Shown in pieces: positions 1-8,864 of a stretch of 36,867 bases of DNA (position 1 is the stretch's first letter; every line of letters starts with the position of its first letter). The notes below the pieces were generated by a model that saw only the letters and a list, made by a program, of their open reading frames with translations, did not search any database and was not told the DNA's origin. A program made the translations under genes and the position numbers. The DNA comes from Gemmataceae bacterium (GTDB lineage: Bacteria > Planctomycetota > Planctomycetia > Gemmatales > Gemmataceae). Where the stretch lies: positions 1 through 36,867 of the forward strand of contig SHZY01000052.1 in the NCBI GenBank assembly GCA_009692065.1. Reading direction: 5' to 3'.

Positions 1-111
1 GAGCGCCGGCACAAGCTCGTGGAGGCAAGGCACCGCCGGAGGGAAAGGAATCTCGGCTTGGAGCAAGGAACATTACCGTTTGAGGCGGGGGAGAAGGTTG
101 CTTCCGATTGA
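1..111 (+). CDS. C-terminal fragment of an unidentified protein
   Basis: Frame 1 is open from the window edge to a TGA at 109-111, giving about 36 residues rich in Arg, Glu and Lys and ending LPFEAGEKVASD. The composition suits the charged C-terminus of a real protein, and codon use resembles the neighbours. The fragment is too short for me to recognise a family, and the gene begins outside the window. It could also be a chance open frame. Confidence 0.35.
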   Translation, partial: ERRHKLVEARHRRRERNLGLEQGTLPFEAGEKVASD

Positions 112-242
112 GGCTGTTTTGTGCCAGATCGGGTGAAACAATTCAGCAGGTGTATCCCTTGCCTCTGGATTTCCCATAGAAAGATCATGCACAAATCGTG
201 AATGATTGATGAAGTCTTTCCTGGACGGGGAGGATCCCACGC

Positions 243-908
243 ATGCGATTCAGTCTGATCCCGCGCGAGATGAAGTTTTTCGACATGTACGACGAGTTCG
301 TCGGCACCATCACCGGGGCGGGGAAGAAATTCCACGAGATGGTGGCCACCTTCGACAAGCTCGAAATCCGCAGCCACGAGCTGAAACGCGACGAGGACGC
401 CTGCGACGCCAGCGTCGAGAAGATCATCAAGGCGCTCGACCGCACTTTCATCACCCCTTTCGATCGCGAGGACGTTCACACGCTCGCCACCAGCCTCGAC
501 GACATCATGGACAACATGGAGAAGACGTCCTATCGGCTCGAAGTGTTTCGCATCGAGAAGCCGACACCGGAGGCGGTCGAACTCGCGCGGATCGTCAAGG
601 AGTGTTGCATTCGCGTCGAGGCAGCCGTGAGGTTGCTGCGCGACATGCGGAACTCGGAGAAGATTCACATGCTGATCCGCGAGATCGGCCAGCTGGAAAA
701 CGATGCGGACCGGGTCTACCGCAAGGCTGACGCAGCGCTCTTCGCGAACTTGGTGGCAACGGCCGGGAACGGCGATCACCTCATCAGCACGATGGACGTG
801 CTGGCGCTCATCAAATGGCGTGAAATCTACCAATGGCTGGAAGAAACCGTCGATGCCTGCAAGCAAGTGGCGAACGTCATTTCGGAAATCGTTATCAAGA
901 GTACTTAG
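243..908 (+). CDS. DUF47/PhoU-like phosphate transport regulator
   Basis: The 221-residue all-helical protein matches the DUF47 family (PhoU-like, TIGR00153 type). These cytoplasmic proteins are usually encoded beside a PiT phosphate permease and are thought to control it. Visible family features are the N-terminal LIPREMKFFDMYDEF segment, the FDREDVHTLATSLDDIMD motif (about residues 77-94), which resembles the metal-cluster helices of PhoU, and the C-terminal KWREIYQWLEETVDACKQVANVI helix. The ATG at 243 follows a GGGGAGG Shine-Dalgarno at 227-233. The PiT gene begins 90 bp downstream on the same strand, and a palindromic repeat lies between them. The family call is firm; the regulatory role is inferred from context. 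Confidence 0.9.
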   Translation: MRFSLIPREMKFFDMYDEFVGTITGAGKKFHEMVATFDKLEIRSHELKRDEDACDASVEKIIKALDRTFITPFDREDVHTLATSLDDIMDNMEKTSYRLEVFRIEKPTPEAVELARIVKECCIRVEAAVRLLRDMRNSEKIHMLIREIGQLENDADRVYRKADAALFANLVATAGNGDHLISTMDVLALIKWREIYQWLEETVDACKQVANVISEIVIKST

Positions 909-918
909 TTGTCTACGA

Positions 919-954
919 TTAGCGATCGCGCGACGCCATGCGGGCGCTAAACGA
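919..954 (+). repeat. TTAGCGC-family interspersed palindrome, copy 1
   Basis: The half-sites TTAGCGATCGC and GCGGGCGCTAA flank a loop containing ACGCCAT. This is an imperfect copy, 10 bp after the DUF47 stop. It contributes an in-frame ATG at 938 that could be mistaken for the PiT start. Confidence 0.7.
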
Positions 955-997
955 AATAGACCTTTGCATTTTCGGATCCGGGCAGGGGGACGTAGGG

Positions 998-2137
998 ATG
1001 CACTTCTTTGAGACGGTGGGAAAGAACTTCGGCAATATCGACTACACTGCATTGCCCTGGGTTGTCTTGGGCTTGATCGGCCTGGCGCTGGTATTCGATT
1101 TCCTGAACGGGCTGCACGATGCCGCTAACTCGATCGCGACCGTGGTTTCGACACGCGTGCTGACGCCGCAGCAGGCGGTGATGTGGGCGGCGTTCTTCAA
1201 TTTCATTGCGTTCCTCGTATTCAATCTCAGCGTGGCCGGCACGATCGGCAAGGGGATCATTGAACCCAGAATCGTCACGAATTCCGTGATCGCGGGGACG
1301 TTGATTGGGGCTTGCGCCTGGAACATTCTAACCTGGTACTGGGGGCTGCCCACGAGTTCTTCGCATGCCTTGATCGGCGGCCTCGTTGGCGCTGCGCTCG
1401 TCCACACCGGCTGTAAGGCGGCCGCGGACGGGGTGCCGGTGTTTTCGGCGGACTGGTTTACGGCCCTGTCGGATTCCCTGGTATGGTGGGGTATTCTCAA
1501 GACTTGCGTCTTCATCATCATTGCGCCATTGCTCGGCCTGACCATGGGACTTGGGATCGCCATCGCGGTCTACTGGATTTTCCGCCACGCCCGGCCACGC
1601 AACGTCGATACCATTTTCCGCCGCGGCCAACTTCTGTCAGCGGCACTTTACAGCCTTGGACACGGCGGCAATGACGCGCAGAAGACGATGGGAATCATCC
1701 TGGTTTTGTTGATGGCGGCAGCGGCTAACACCCCAGGCGCTTTTGCGGAAGGGTTGGACACCAAGAAGCTGGAAGTGCCCACCGAAGTCGTCCTCGCTTG
1801 TCATCTCGCCATGGGCATCGGCACGCTCATGGGCGGCTGGCGCATCGTAAAAACCATGGGACAACGCATCATTAAGCTGCGGCCCGTCGACGGTTTTTGC
1901 GCCGAGTCCGGGGCCGCCTTCACGCTGATCCTCACGCTCTTCGGCGGTATTCCCGTCAGTACGACGCACACGATCACCGGTTCGATCGTCGGAGTCGGTT
2001 CGGTCAAGAGGCTCTCCGCGGTACGCTGGGGCGTCGCGGGCCGCGTCGTCTGGGCGTGGGTTTTCACCATCCCCGGCGCGGCGATCGTGGCGGCGGTCAG
2101 CGTGTTGCTGTTTGAGTGGCTAGAGCGCATGATTTAG
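998..2137 (+). CDS. PiT-family inorganic phosphate transporter
   Basis: This 379-residue integral membrane protein belongs to the PiT (PHO4) family of cation-coupled phosphate permeases. Both copies of the duplicated family signature are visible: GLHDAANSIATVVSTRVL near the N-terminus and LGHGGNDAQKTMGI mid-protein. About ten hydrophobic segments are present, including the glycine-rich GLPTSSSHALIGGLVGAAL and the equivalent C-terminal GGIPVSTTHTITGSIVGVG. An upstream in-frame ATG at 938 lies inside a palindromic repeat, so I place the start at 998, preceded by GGGGGA at 985-990. It forms a unit with the upstream DUF47 gene. The transported ion pair cannot be read from the sequence. Confidence 0.93.
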   Translation: MHFFETVGKNFGNIDYTALPWVVLGLIGLALVFDFLNGLHDAANSIATVVSTRVLTPQQAVMWAAFFNFIAFLVFNLSVAGTIGKGIIEPRIVTNSVIAGTLIGACAWNILTWYWGLPTSSSHALIGGLVGAALVHTGCKAAADGVPVFSADWFTALSDSLVWWGILKTCVFIIIAPLLGLTMGLGIAIAVYWIFRHARPRNVDTIFRRGQLLSAALYSLGHGGNDAQKTMGIILVLLMAAAANTPGAFAEGLDTKKLEVPTEVVLACHLAMGIGTLMGGWRIVKTMGQRIIKLRPVDGFCAESGAAFTLILTLFGGIPVSTTHTITGSIVGVGSVKRLSAVRWGVAGRVVWAWVFTIPGAAIVAAVSVLLFEWLERMI

Positions 2138-2170
2138 CCACGGAACAAACGCCGCGGCTGGCATAAAAAA

Positions 2171-2232
2171 GTGGGGCAAGATTCCAATCCTGTCCTTGTG
2201 GCGAGCAGGACAGGATTGGAATCCTGTCCCAC
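2171..2232. repeat. Nested palindrome between convergent genes
   Basis: Two 26-bp arms (2171-2196 and 2207-2232) match as reverse complements at 24 of 26 positions around a 10-nt loop. The right arm is itself a palindrome (GGACAGGATT, GG, AATCCTGTCC), and the left arm nearly so. It lies between the convergent PiT and DUF1501 genes, where it could terminate transcription from both sides. The double symmetry marks it as a repeat element rather than an ordinary terminator. Confidence 0.85.
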
Positions 2233-2250
2233 GTCCAATAGAAGGTGGAA

Positions 2251-3588
2251 TCAAATCAGTTGACGCACCGGCCGTCCCGTCGGCACCAGTTCGATCGGCC
2301 GACCGTCCTGGGCGCGATACCAGGTGTTGAGGGGGATGCCCAACGCGTGATAGATCGTGGCGGCCAAATCTTGCGGACGCACCGGCGTATCGACCACAAC
2401 CTCGGCTCGCGCGTTGGTGGCGCCGACAACCTGCCCCATGCGAATGCCGCCGCCGCCCATCGTTGCCACACCGGCAGTAGACCAGTGATCGCGGCCCGCT
2501 GACGGGTTCACAATCGGCGTGCGGCCGAAATCGCCGAACCACACGACGAGCGTGTTTTCGAGCATGCCGCGCGTATGCAGATCCGCCAGCAAGGCGGCAT
2601 AGCCTCGATCGAGGCGAGGCAACAAGCGATCTTTCAGGCTGCGGAAGTTCTGCACGTGCGTGTCCCAGCCGCCGTCGGTGATGGTGACGAAGTGGACGCC
2701 GGCTTCGATCAGACGCCGTGCCAGCAGACACTGCTGTCCGAGCGAGTTGCGGCCATACTGATCGCGGACGCGGTCGGATTCCTGCGTGATATCGAAGGCC
2801 TGCTTGGCTGCCGGCGACGTGATAAGCGAGTGTGCTCTTTCATAGAACGCGTCGCGGGCTTGCACGGGCTGGGTGGTTTCCATGTCGCGCTGATAGCGAT
2901 CCACTTCTTGAAGCATCGAATAGCGGCGTTCGAGTCGGCGGCGGTCGGCCTCATTCGGGATGCTCAGGTCGCGTACACGAAACGTTGCCGCACTCGGGTC
3001 CTCGTGGACTTCGAACGGGTTATACTGATCGCCGAGGAACCCGCCGATGCCGCCGTTGAAGCGGCGATCGATGGCCCGCCCCAGCTGGACGAACGGGAAC
3101 ATGTTGTCGCGATAGCCGCGTTCTTTCGCCACCACCGACCCGAAGCACGGGAAAGGGAGCGAGGGATTGAAGCGATGGCCCGTCATCATGATGTGATCGG
3201 CGACGCCGTGGCTGCCGTTCTGCGGATCGTGGCCGCGAATCAGGCTCAGCTTGTCGAACTGCTCGGCCAGGAGCGGAAAGTGTTCGACGATGCGCACGCC
3301 CGGCTGGCGCGTCTGGATGGTGCTGAAATCGCCGCGGATCTCGGCGGGGGCGTCTGGCTTCGGATCAAACGTATCGATATGGCTCGGGCCGCCTTGCATC
3401 CACATGAGGATGCAGTTGACATTGCGGCGTTGAACCGGCGCGGGAGCGTGTTCCTGCGCGATCGCCTGAGCGCGAAAGAAATTCGCCAAGGTCAGGCCGA
3501 GAGCGGACAGGCCGCCGACGCGCAGGAAATCACGGCGTGAATGACCATTGCAGTTTGTGGACATGCCGCCAGCATTCAGATCGAGCAT
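2251..3588 (-). CDS. Secreted DUF1501 protein (first of three)
   Basis: The 445-residue protein is a DUF1501 member, a family expanded in planctomycetes and related in fold to sulfatases and alkaline phosphatases; its substrate is unknown. A twin-arginine export signal is visible at about residues 18-40 (SRRDFLRVGGLSALGLTLA). Family landmarks are MWMQGGPSHIDTFDPKPD, TDGGWDTHVQNF, WFGDFGRTP and the GRDHW motif near the C-terminus, which ends with GRPVRQLI. Residue 9 is a second Met and an alternative start. The gene is divergent from the aldolase gene at 3765 and has no PSD1 partner on its own strand, unlike the DUF1501 gene at 8865. Its function is not known. Confidence 0.9.
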   Translation of the reverse strand: MLDLNAGGMSTNCNGHSRRDFLRVGGLSALGLTLANFFRAQAIAQEHAPAPVQRRNVNCILMWMQGGPSHIDTFDPKPDAPAEIRGDFSTIQTRQPGVRIVEHFPLLAEQFDKLSLIRGHDPQNGSHGVADHIMMTGHRFNPSLPFPCFGSVVAKERGYRDNMFPFVQLGRAIDRRFNGGIGGFLGDQYNPFEVHEDPSAATFRVRDLSIPNEADRRRLERRYSMLQEVDRYQRDMETTQPVQARDAFYERAHSLITSPAAKQAFDITQESDRVRDQYGRNSLGQQCLLARRLIEAGVHFVTITDGGWDTHVQNFRSLKDRLLPRLDRGYAALLADLHTRGMLENTLVVWFGDFGRTPIVNPSAGRDHWSTAGVATMGGGGIRMGQVVGATNARAEVVVDTPVRPQDLAATIYHALGIPLNTWYRAQDGRPIELVPTGRPVRQLI

Positions 3589-3615
3589 GGGAAACCCCGA
3601 ATGTTTTGTTTAGCC

Positions 3616-3631
3616 GGCGACCTTGGTCGCC
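3616..3631. repeat. Short perfect hairpin in the divergent gap
   Basis: GGCGACC, TT, GGTCGCC lies just upstream of the minus-strand DUF1501 start. It may be a leader hairpin. The rest of the 3589-3764 gap is AT-richer and probably holds two divergent promoters, but I could not place a convincing -10/-35 pair. Confidence 0.4.
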
Positions 3632-3764
3632 GCGAAGGCAGGATAACTGAGGCAGGCAGGTAGTTCTTTACTATCCTTATCATAAGAGTGACGTTTCCCT
3701 GCGGAAAGTCAATAGTAAATATCGGATTTTCGCGTCCGCTGCTTGCGGCATTGTGGAGTTGCTT

Positions 3765-4682
3765 ATGCGTTTCCCGCTTCGATTGACCGGCCTGATTGCC
3801 GCGCCGCACACACCGATGAAAGCCGATACGAGCCTCAACCCCGCTGCGATTGCCGGGCAGGCCAAATTGCTGCGCGAATCGGGCGTAAGCGGCGCGTTCA
3901 TCTGCGGCACCACGGGCGAAAGCCTCTCGCTGACGGTCAAGGAACGCATGGCCATCACGGAAACGTGGGTTGAGGCGGTGGGCGGACAGATGCCGATCGT
4001 CGTCCATGTGGGCAGCAATAGCGTGGTAGATGCACGGTCGCTAGCCGCTCATGCCGGGCATTGCGGCGTCAGCGCGGTCGCGGTGATGGCGCCGAATTTC
4101 TTCAAGCCGACGCTTGAGGACCTGATCGCCTACTGCGCCGCTATCGCCGACGCTGCTCCGGGTACGCCGCTGTACTACTACGACATCCCGACGATGACCA
4201 ACGTGCCGATCGCGACGGCACGCTTTCTCGAACATGCGGCCAAGTCGATCCCGACGCTGCACGGCATCAAGTTCACCAACAACGATTTGATGACGCTGCA
4301 AGAATGCCTGGCCCTCGGTGAGTTTGACATTGTCTTCGGCTACGACGAGTTGCTGCTTGCGGGCTTGGCGCTCGGCGTGAAAGGGGCAGTCGGTAGCACG
4401 TACAACTTCGCCGCCCCACTCTATTGCCGTTTGATCGAAGCGTTCGAGCGTGGCGATCTGCCGACGGCCCGGCGGGCGCAGCTGCAAAGCGTGCAAATGA
4501 TTCGCATTCTGCAAGAATTCGGCTTTAGCAGAGCATCGAAGGCGATGATGGGTCTGATCGCCGTCGATTGCGGTCCGGTGCGCTTGCCGCTACGGCCGAT
4601 GATGGTGGAAGAGGTGAAAGAGTTGTGCCGTCGTTTGGAAGGGATGGATGGATTCAGCAGACCCATCCGCGTGCCCGTTTAG
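3765..4682 (+). CDS. N-acetylneuraminate lyase-type aldolase (DHDPS/NAL family)
   Basis: This 305-residue class I aldolase belongs to the dihydrodipicolinate synthase/N-acetylneuraminate lyase family. It carries CGTTGES (about residues 47-53, pyruvate-binding), YYYDIP with the catalytic Tyr, and HGIKFTNNDL with the Schiff-base Lys. The FGYDELLLAGLALGVKGAVGSTYN block is the NAL-type signature and argues for sialic acid lyase (sialate to ManNAc plus pyruvate) or a related sugar-acid aldolase rather than lysine biosynthesis. I chose the ATG at 3765 because GGAG lies at 3755-3758; a GTG at 3753 is the alternative. There are no other sialate genes nearby, so the substrate remains open. Confidence 0.85.
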   Translation: MRFPLRLTGLIAAPHTPMKADTSLNPAAIAGQAKLLRESGVSGAFICGTTGESLSLTVKERMAITETWVEAVGGQMPIVVHVGSNSVVDARSLAAHAGHCGVSAVAVMAPNFFKPTLEDLIAYCAAIADAAPGTPLYYYDIPTMTNVPIATARFLEHAAKSIPTLHGIKFTNNDLMTLQECLALGEFDIVFGYDELLLAGLALGVKGAVGSTYNFAAPLYCRLIEAFERGDLPTARRAQLQSVQMIRILQEFGFSRASKAMMGLIAVDCGPVRLPLRPMMVEEVKELCRRLEGMDGFSRPIRVPV

Positions 4683-4801
4683 CGCTCGCAGAAAATGATC
4701 CGCGGTATGGTGATAATTGCGCTTCCCTACGGTCTCCTTTTGTTTTATGATTGGGAATGCCGATAGGATAATACCCCGCCTCCTCCACGAGGACTCCCGC
4801 C

Positions 4802-6259
4802 ATGTTAACGGTGTTAGGTTCCCCCCGGCGTACGTGCGATGGATTGACACGGCGACAGTCGCTGCAAGCCGGCTCGCTGGCGTTGCTCGGCGGCTTGAGC
4901 TTGCCACAACTCCTGCAAGCGAGCGAAGCGCGGCGCACTCGGCGCGCGGGCCGAGCCAAGAGCGTCATCCTGCTCTACCTCCTGGGCGGCGCGGCGACGC
5001 AGGACATGATCGATTTGAAGCCGAACGCTCCGGACGGCGTGCGCGGCGAATTCAATCCGATCGCCACCAACGTCACTGGCATCCGCATCGGCGAGCATCT
5101 GCCGAAGATGAGCCGCTGGATGCACAAGATCGGCCTGGTGCGTTCGCTGACTCACCGGGCCGGCTGCCACAACACGTTGCCGAGCTACACCGGAGCGGAG
5201 CAACTGCTCGACAACACCAACACGCGCGACACCTATCCGCCGAGCATGGGGTCGGTGTGCGAACATCTGCGCATCCACTCGACGAACCGCGACGATCGCG
5301 ACAGCGAACTGCCCGATTACATCTACATGCCGTGCTACCTCGGCTGGGGTCAAGCGATTCGTCGCCCCGGACCCTACGCCGGCTTCCTTGGCCAGCGTTA
5401 CGATGCACTCTACACCGAGTGTGCGCCGTACCGGGCTCCGAATAGTCCAACGCCCGCGCCGGGCCGGCCAGTGACCGTGCTCGGTGAGCCACGCTTGCCT
5501 GAGAACACGCTGGCGGAAGGCATCACCCTTGATCGACTGAACACCCGCCGCAGCCTGATGAACCAGATTGACGATCAGCTTCGGCAAGCGGATGTCCAGA
5601 ATAGCGTCGATCAGTTCAATCGCACCCAGCGACGGGCATTCAACATCCTGACTTCGAACGAGGTCCGTTCGGCATTCGATCTGAATCAAGAAGACAACCG
5701 CCTGCGCGACCGCTACGGCAAGACGCTTTTCGGCAACTGCTCGCTGGTTGCACGCCGGCTGGTCGAGCGAGGCGTTCGCTTCGTCAACGTGACCTGGGAT
5801 CTCTTCTGGGACCGCGTGCCGATCAACTACGATTGCTGGGACACGCACTCCAACAACTTCACCACTCTCAAAAACGTGAACTTGCCCGAGTTCGATCAGA
5901 CCTACTGCACCCTGCTCGAAGACCTCGAAACTCGCGGTTTGCTCGATGAGACGCTGGTGGTGGTGATGAGCGAAATGGGCCGCACGCCGCGCATCAACGG
6001 CAATGGCGGCGGGCGCGATCACTGGACGCACTGCTATGGCATGTGGTTTGCGGGCGGCGGCATCCGCGGCGGCACCGTGGTCGGCGAATCGGATGGCCAG
6101 GCGGCGTACGTCAAGGACCGGCCCATCAGCCCCGCCGACGTATGCGCCACGATCTACGAATGCCTCGGCATCGACCCCGATCTGCCGGTACACGATCGCT
6201 CCGGCCGGCCCGTGTCGGCGGCCCAGGGCGGACGGCCGATTCGCGAGATCTTGGGGTAA
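4802..6259 (+). CDS. Secreted DUF1501 protein (second of three)
   Basis: The 485-residue DUF1501 protein has a twin-arginine type signal (TRRQSLQAGSLALLGGLSLP, about residues 16-35). Its family core includes YLLGGAATQDMIDLKPNAPD, VVVMSEMGRTP, a GGGRDHW motif and a C-terminal GRPVSAAQGGRPIREILG. It is probably exported folded and acts outside the cytoplasmic membrane, but no reaction is established for this family. GAGGA about 9 bp upstream supports the ATG at 4802. It precedes the PSCyt1/PSD1 gene by 174 bp, with a strong palindrome between them, so the two may not be one transcript. Confidence 0.9.
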   Translation: MLTVLGSPRRTCDGLTRRQSLQAGSLALLGGLSLPQLLQASEARRTRRAGRAKSVILLYLLGGAATQDMIDLKPNAPDGVRGEFNPIATNVTGIRIGEHLPKMSRWMHKIGLVRSLTHRAGCHNTLPSYTGAEQLLDNTNTRDTYPPSMGSVCEHLRIHSTNRDDRDSELPDYIYMPCYLGWGQAIRRPGPYAGFLGQRYDALYTECAPYRAPNSPTPAPGRPVTVLGEPRLPENTLAEGITLDRLNTRRSLMNQIDDQLRQADVQNSVDQFNRTQRRAFNILTSNEVRSAFDLNQEDNRLRDRYGKTLFGNCSLVARRLVERGVRFVNVTWDLFWDRVPINYDCWDTHSNNFTTLKNVNLPEFDQTYCTLLEDLETRGLLDETLVVVMSEMGRTPRINGNGGGRDHWTHCYGMWFAGGGIRGGTVVGESDGQAAYVKDRPISPADVCATIYECLGIDPDLPVHDRSGRPVSAAQGGRPIREILG

Positions 6260-6275
6260 ACCCGGTCAAGAAAGC

Positions 6276-6330
6276 TCAGAGCCCGAGCGCCAGCGGGAAA
6301 ATCCGTCCCTCGCTGGTGCTCGGGCTCTGA
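6276..6330. terminator. Long hairpin after DUF1501, possible terminator or repeat
   Basis: Arms 6276-6295 and 6311-6330 pair at 19 of 20 positions around a 15-nt loop. It lies 16 bp after a stop codon and lacks a T-tract. It resembles the other gene-gap palindromes here, so it may be a repeat element that also stops transcription. Confidence 0.7.
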
Positions 6331-6433
6331 ATGTTTCTGCCAAGGTCTTGAGCGACGCCCCTCCTTCGGGTAAATTATCATCATTCGAAGCATCCCGCCC
6401 TCCGACTGCCTCCCCGTCAAGGAGTTGTTTACC

Positions 6434-8785
6434 ATGCGTCAAGCCTCACAGCGCTGGATCGGTCTCGCCTGCTGTTTCCTTCTGCCATACACACTCGCCG
6501 CGCAGGAGCCGCGCAAGGTCGAATTCAATCGCGACATTCGGCCAATCCTCTCGAACAACTGCTTCGTCTGCCACGGGCCGGACAATAATCTGCGCAAGGC
6601 AAAGTTGCGGCTCGACGACGAGAAGGACGCGCACGCCAAGGTCCTCGTCGCCGGCAAACCAATGGAGAGCGAACTGTTCGCCCGGCTCATCACGACAGAA
6701 GCGGACAAGAAGATGCCGCCGGCGAAGGCAATGAAGCAGATCACCAAGCAAGAAATCGAACTCATCAAGACGTGGATTGAGCAGGGCGCGAAGTACGAAG
6801 GCCACTGGTCGCTGATTGCACCGAAGAAGCACGAGCTGCCGGCGGTCAAGAACGCCGGTTGGGTGAAGAACGATATCGACCGCTTCGTCCTCGCGAGGCT
6901 CGAGAAAGAGGGATTGCAGCCGGCGCCGGAGGCCGATCCACGCACGCTTATCCGTCGGCTATCGTTTGACTTGATTGGACTGCCGCCGACCCCCGAAGAG
7001 GTCGATGAGTTCGTGATGGAGTACGCGGGCGCTAAACGGGGAGCGGCGTACGAGAAAGTCGTGAATCGCCTGCTGAAGTCGAAGCACTTCGGCGAGCGCA
7101 TGGCGGTGCACTGGCTCGACATCGTCCGTTACGCCGACACCGCAGGCTACCACAGCGACAACAACCGCGACGTGTGGCTCTATCGCGACTGGGTGATCGA
7201 CGCGTTCAACCAGAACAAACCATTCGCGGATTTCGCCCGCGACCAGATTGCGGGCGACTTATTGCCGAACGCGACCAACGATCAGAAGATCGCCTCCGGC
7301 CACAATCGTTTGTTGCAAACGACCGAGGAAGGCGGCTCGCAGGCGAAGGAATACACGGCCAAATATGCTGCCGACCGCGTGCGCAACTTCTCGACCGCCT
7401 GGCTCGGCATGACGCTTGGCTGCACCGAGTGTCACGATCACAAGTACGACCCATTCACGACCAAGGAGTTCTACAAGCTCGCCGCGTTCTTTGCGGATAT
7501 TCAAGAAGTTGCCGTCGGCCGGCAGGGGCAGACGCCGATCATGACGAGTACCCAGCAAGCGCAAGTCAAAAAACTCGACGACGACATCACGCAGATACAA
7601 AAAGAGATCGCGGCGTTGCCGAAAGAAAAGGTGAAGGACGCCCAGCAGAAACTTGCCGCGGTGCAGAAACAGAAGGCCGCCGTGCAAAAGGCGGTTCCGA
7701 CCACGCTGATCTCGACCTCCGGCCCGCCACGCATCATGCGTCTCCTGAAGCGTGGCAACTGGCTCGATGATTCCGGTGAGTTGGTGATGCCGGACGTGCC
7801 CGCGGTCCTGCCGACGATGAAGATTGAAAAGGACAAGAAACGCCCCACCCGCGTCGATCTGGCCAACTGGCTGGTCGCGCCGGAGAACCCGCTGACCGCA
7901 CGCATCTTTGTCAATCGGCTGTGGATGCTCTCCTTCGGCTCTGGGATCGTCAAGACCGCCGACGATTTCGGCGCCCTCGGCGCCTGGCCGACGCATCCCG
8001 AATTGCTCGATTGGCTCACGCTCGACTTCCAGGCCAGCGGCGGCGACACCAAGCGAGCGATAAAGCAGATCGTCATGTCGGCCGCGTATCGACAATCGTC
8101 GAAGGGGACGCCCGAACTGCGGCAACGCGATCCCTACAACCAACTGCTCGCCCGGCAAGGCCGTTACCGTATCGATGCCGAGTTCGTGCGCGACAATGCC
8201 CTGGCAATCAGCGGCCTCTTGGTTGCGAAGGTCGGCGGCCCGAGCGTCAAGCCGTACCAGCCCGCGGGCTACTGGCGCTACATGAACTTTCCGGTCCGCG
8301 AATGGGCCAACGACAAGGGAGAGAGCCAATATCGCCGCGGTCTCTACACCCACTGGCAGCGCACCTTCCTGCAACCGAGCTTGCTGGCATTCGACGCCTC
8401 GACGCGTGAGGAATGCACCGTCGAACGCCCGCGTTCCAACACGCCGCAGCAAGCCCTGGTGCTGCTGAACGATCCGACCTACGTGGAGGCATCGCGCGTC
8501 TTCGCCGAGAAGATCATTAAAACGACGGGCAAGACGCCTGACCGCATCCAGACTGCCTTCCGCCTGGCCTTGCAACGGCAAGCGAGCATCGACGAGGTGC
8601 AGATCGTCAATCGCTTGTACGACAAACACCGCAAACATTACGAAGCGAACCCAAAGGACGCGGCATCTTTGTTGAGCGTGGGATATGCGCAAGCCGCTAA
8701 GGACATTCAGCCGGAGGAGTTGGCGGCGTGGACGTCGGTGGCGCGGACGATTTTGAATTTGCATGAGACGATTACCCGGAATTGA
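6434..8785 (+). CDS. PSCyt1-PSCyt2(DUF1549)-PSD1(DUF1553) secreted protein
   Basis: The 783-residue protein has the planctomycete-specific three-part layout. After a signal peptide (to about residue 23) comes a cytochrome-like PSCyt1 domain with the haem motif CFVCH in NNCFVCHGPDN and a distal MPP motif (KKMPPAKAM). DUF1549 follows with RRLSFDLIGLPPTPEEV, HWLDIVRYADTAGYHSDNN and a second CxxCH in LGCTECHDHKYDPF. A Lys/Gln-rich coiled coil (about residues 375-420) leads to DUF1553, with FVNRLWMLSFGSGIVKTADDFG and RSNTPQQALVLLNDPT. A GGAG at 6421-6424 precedes the ATG. It is probably a periplasmic c-type haem protein; its partner and substrate are unknown. It lacks the LamG-like insert of many relatives. 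The adjacent DUF1501 gene is its usual partner. Confidence 0.93.
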   Translation: MRQASQRWIGLACCFLLPYTLAAQEPRKVEFNRDIRPILSNNCFVCHGPDNNLRKAKLRLDDEKDAHAKVLVAGKPMESELFARLITTEADKKMPPAKAMKQITKQEIELIKTWIEQGAKYEGHWSLIAPKKHELPAVKNAGWVKNDIDRFVLARLEKEGLQPAPEADPRTLIRRLSFDLIGLPPTPEEVDEFVMEYAGAKRGAAYEKVVNRLLKSKHFGERMAVHWLDIVRYADTAGYHSDNNRDVWLYRDWVIDAFNQNKPFADFARDQIAGDLLPNATNDQKIASGHNRLLQTTEEGGSQAKEYTAKYAADRVRNFSTAWLGMTLGCTECHDHKYDPFTTKEFYKLAAFFADIQEVAVGRQGQTPIMTSTQQAQVKKLDDDITQIQKEIAALPKEKVKDAQQKLAAVQKQKAAVQKAVPTTLISTSGPPRIMRLLKRGNWLDDSGELVMPDVPAVLPTMKIEKDKKRPTRVDLANWLVAPENPLTARIFVNRLWMLSFGSGIVKTADDFGALGAWPTHPELLDWLTLDFQASGGDTKRAIKQIVMSAAYRQSSKGTPELRQRDPYNQLLARQGRYRIDAEFVRDNALAISGLLVAKVGGPSVKPYQPAGYWRYMNFPVREWANDKGESQYRRGLYTHWQRTFLQPSLLAFDASTREECTVERPRSNTPQQALVLLNDPTYVEASRVFAEKIIKTTGKTPDRIQTAFRLALQRQASIDEVQIVNRLYDKHRKHYEANPKDAASLLSVGYAQAAKDIQPEELAAWTSVARTILNLHETITRN

Positions 8786-8795
8786 CTGGTGGATT

Positions 8796-8812
8796 CAACG
8801 CTTACAGCGTTG
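8796..8812. repeat. Short hairpin between PSD1 and DUF1501 genes
   Basis: CAACGCT, TAC, AGCGTTG forms a 7-bp stem 10 bp after the PSD1 stop. It is too weak to be a confident terminator and probably does not separate the two genes. Confidence 0.35.
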
Positions 8813-8864
8813 TTGCAGACGAGTAGAGATTCGATGAGACTTGAGATTGTAGAGGACATCATTC

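Noticed and set aside
112..242. Pho box upstream of the phosphate uptake genes
   Set aside because: No convincing pair of CTGTCAT-like direct repeats with 11-bp spacing was found.
938..997. Upstream ATG start for the PiT transporter
   Set aside because: The ATG lies inside a palindromic repeat, and the 20 added residues do not resemble the family. The ATG at 998 has its own Shine-Dalgarno.
4814..6193. Long open frame (459 codons) on the minus strand opposite the second DUF1501 gene
   Set aside because: It mirrors the codon bias of the real gene, has no recognisable domain, and lies wholly inside a clear plus-strand family member. Similar antisense frames at 7259-8764 and 8949-10214 were rejected for the same reason.
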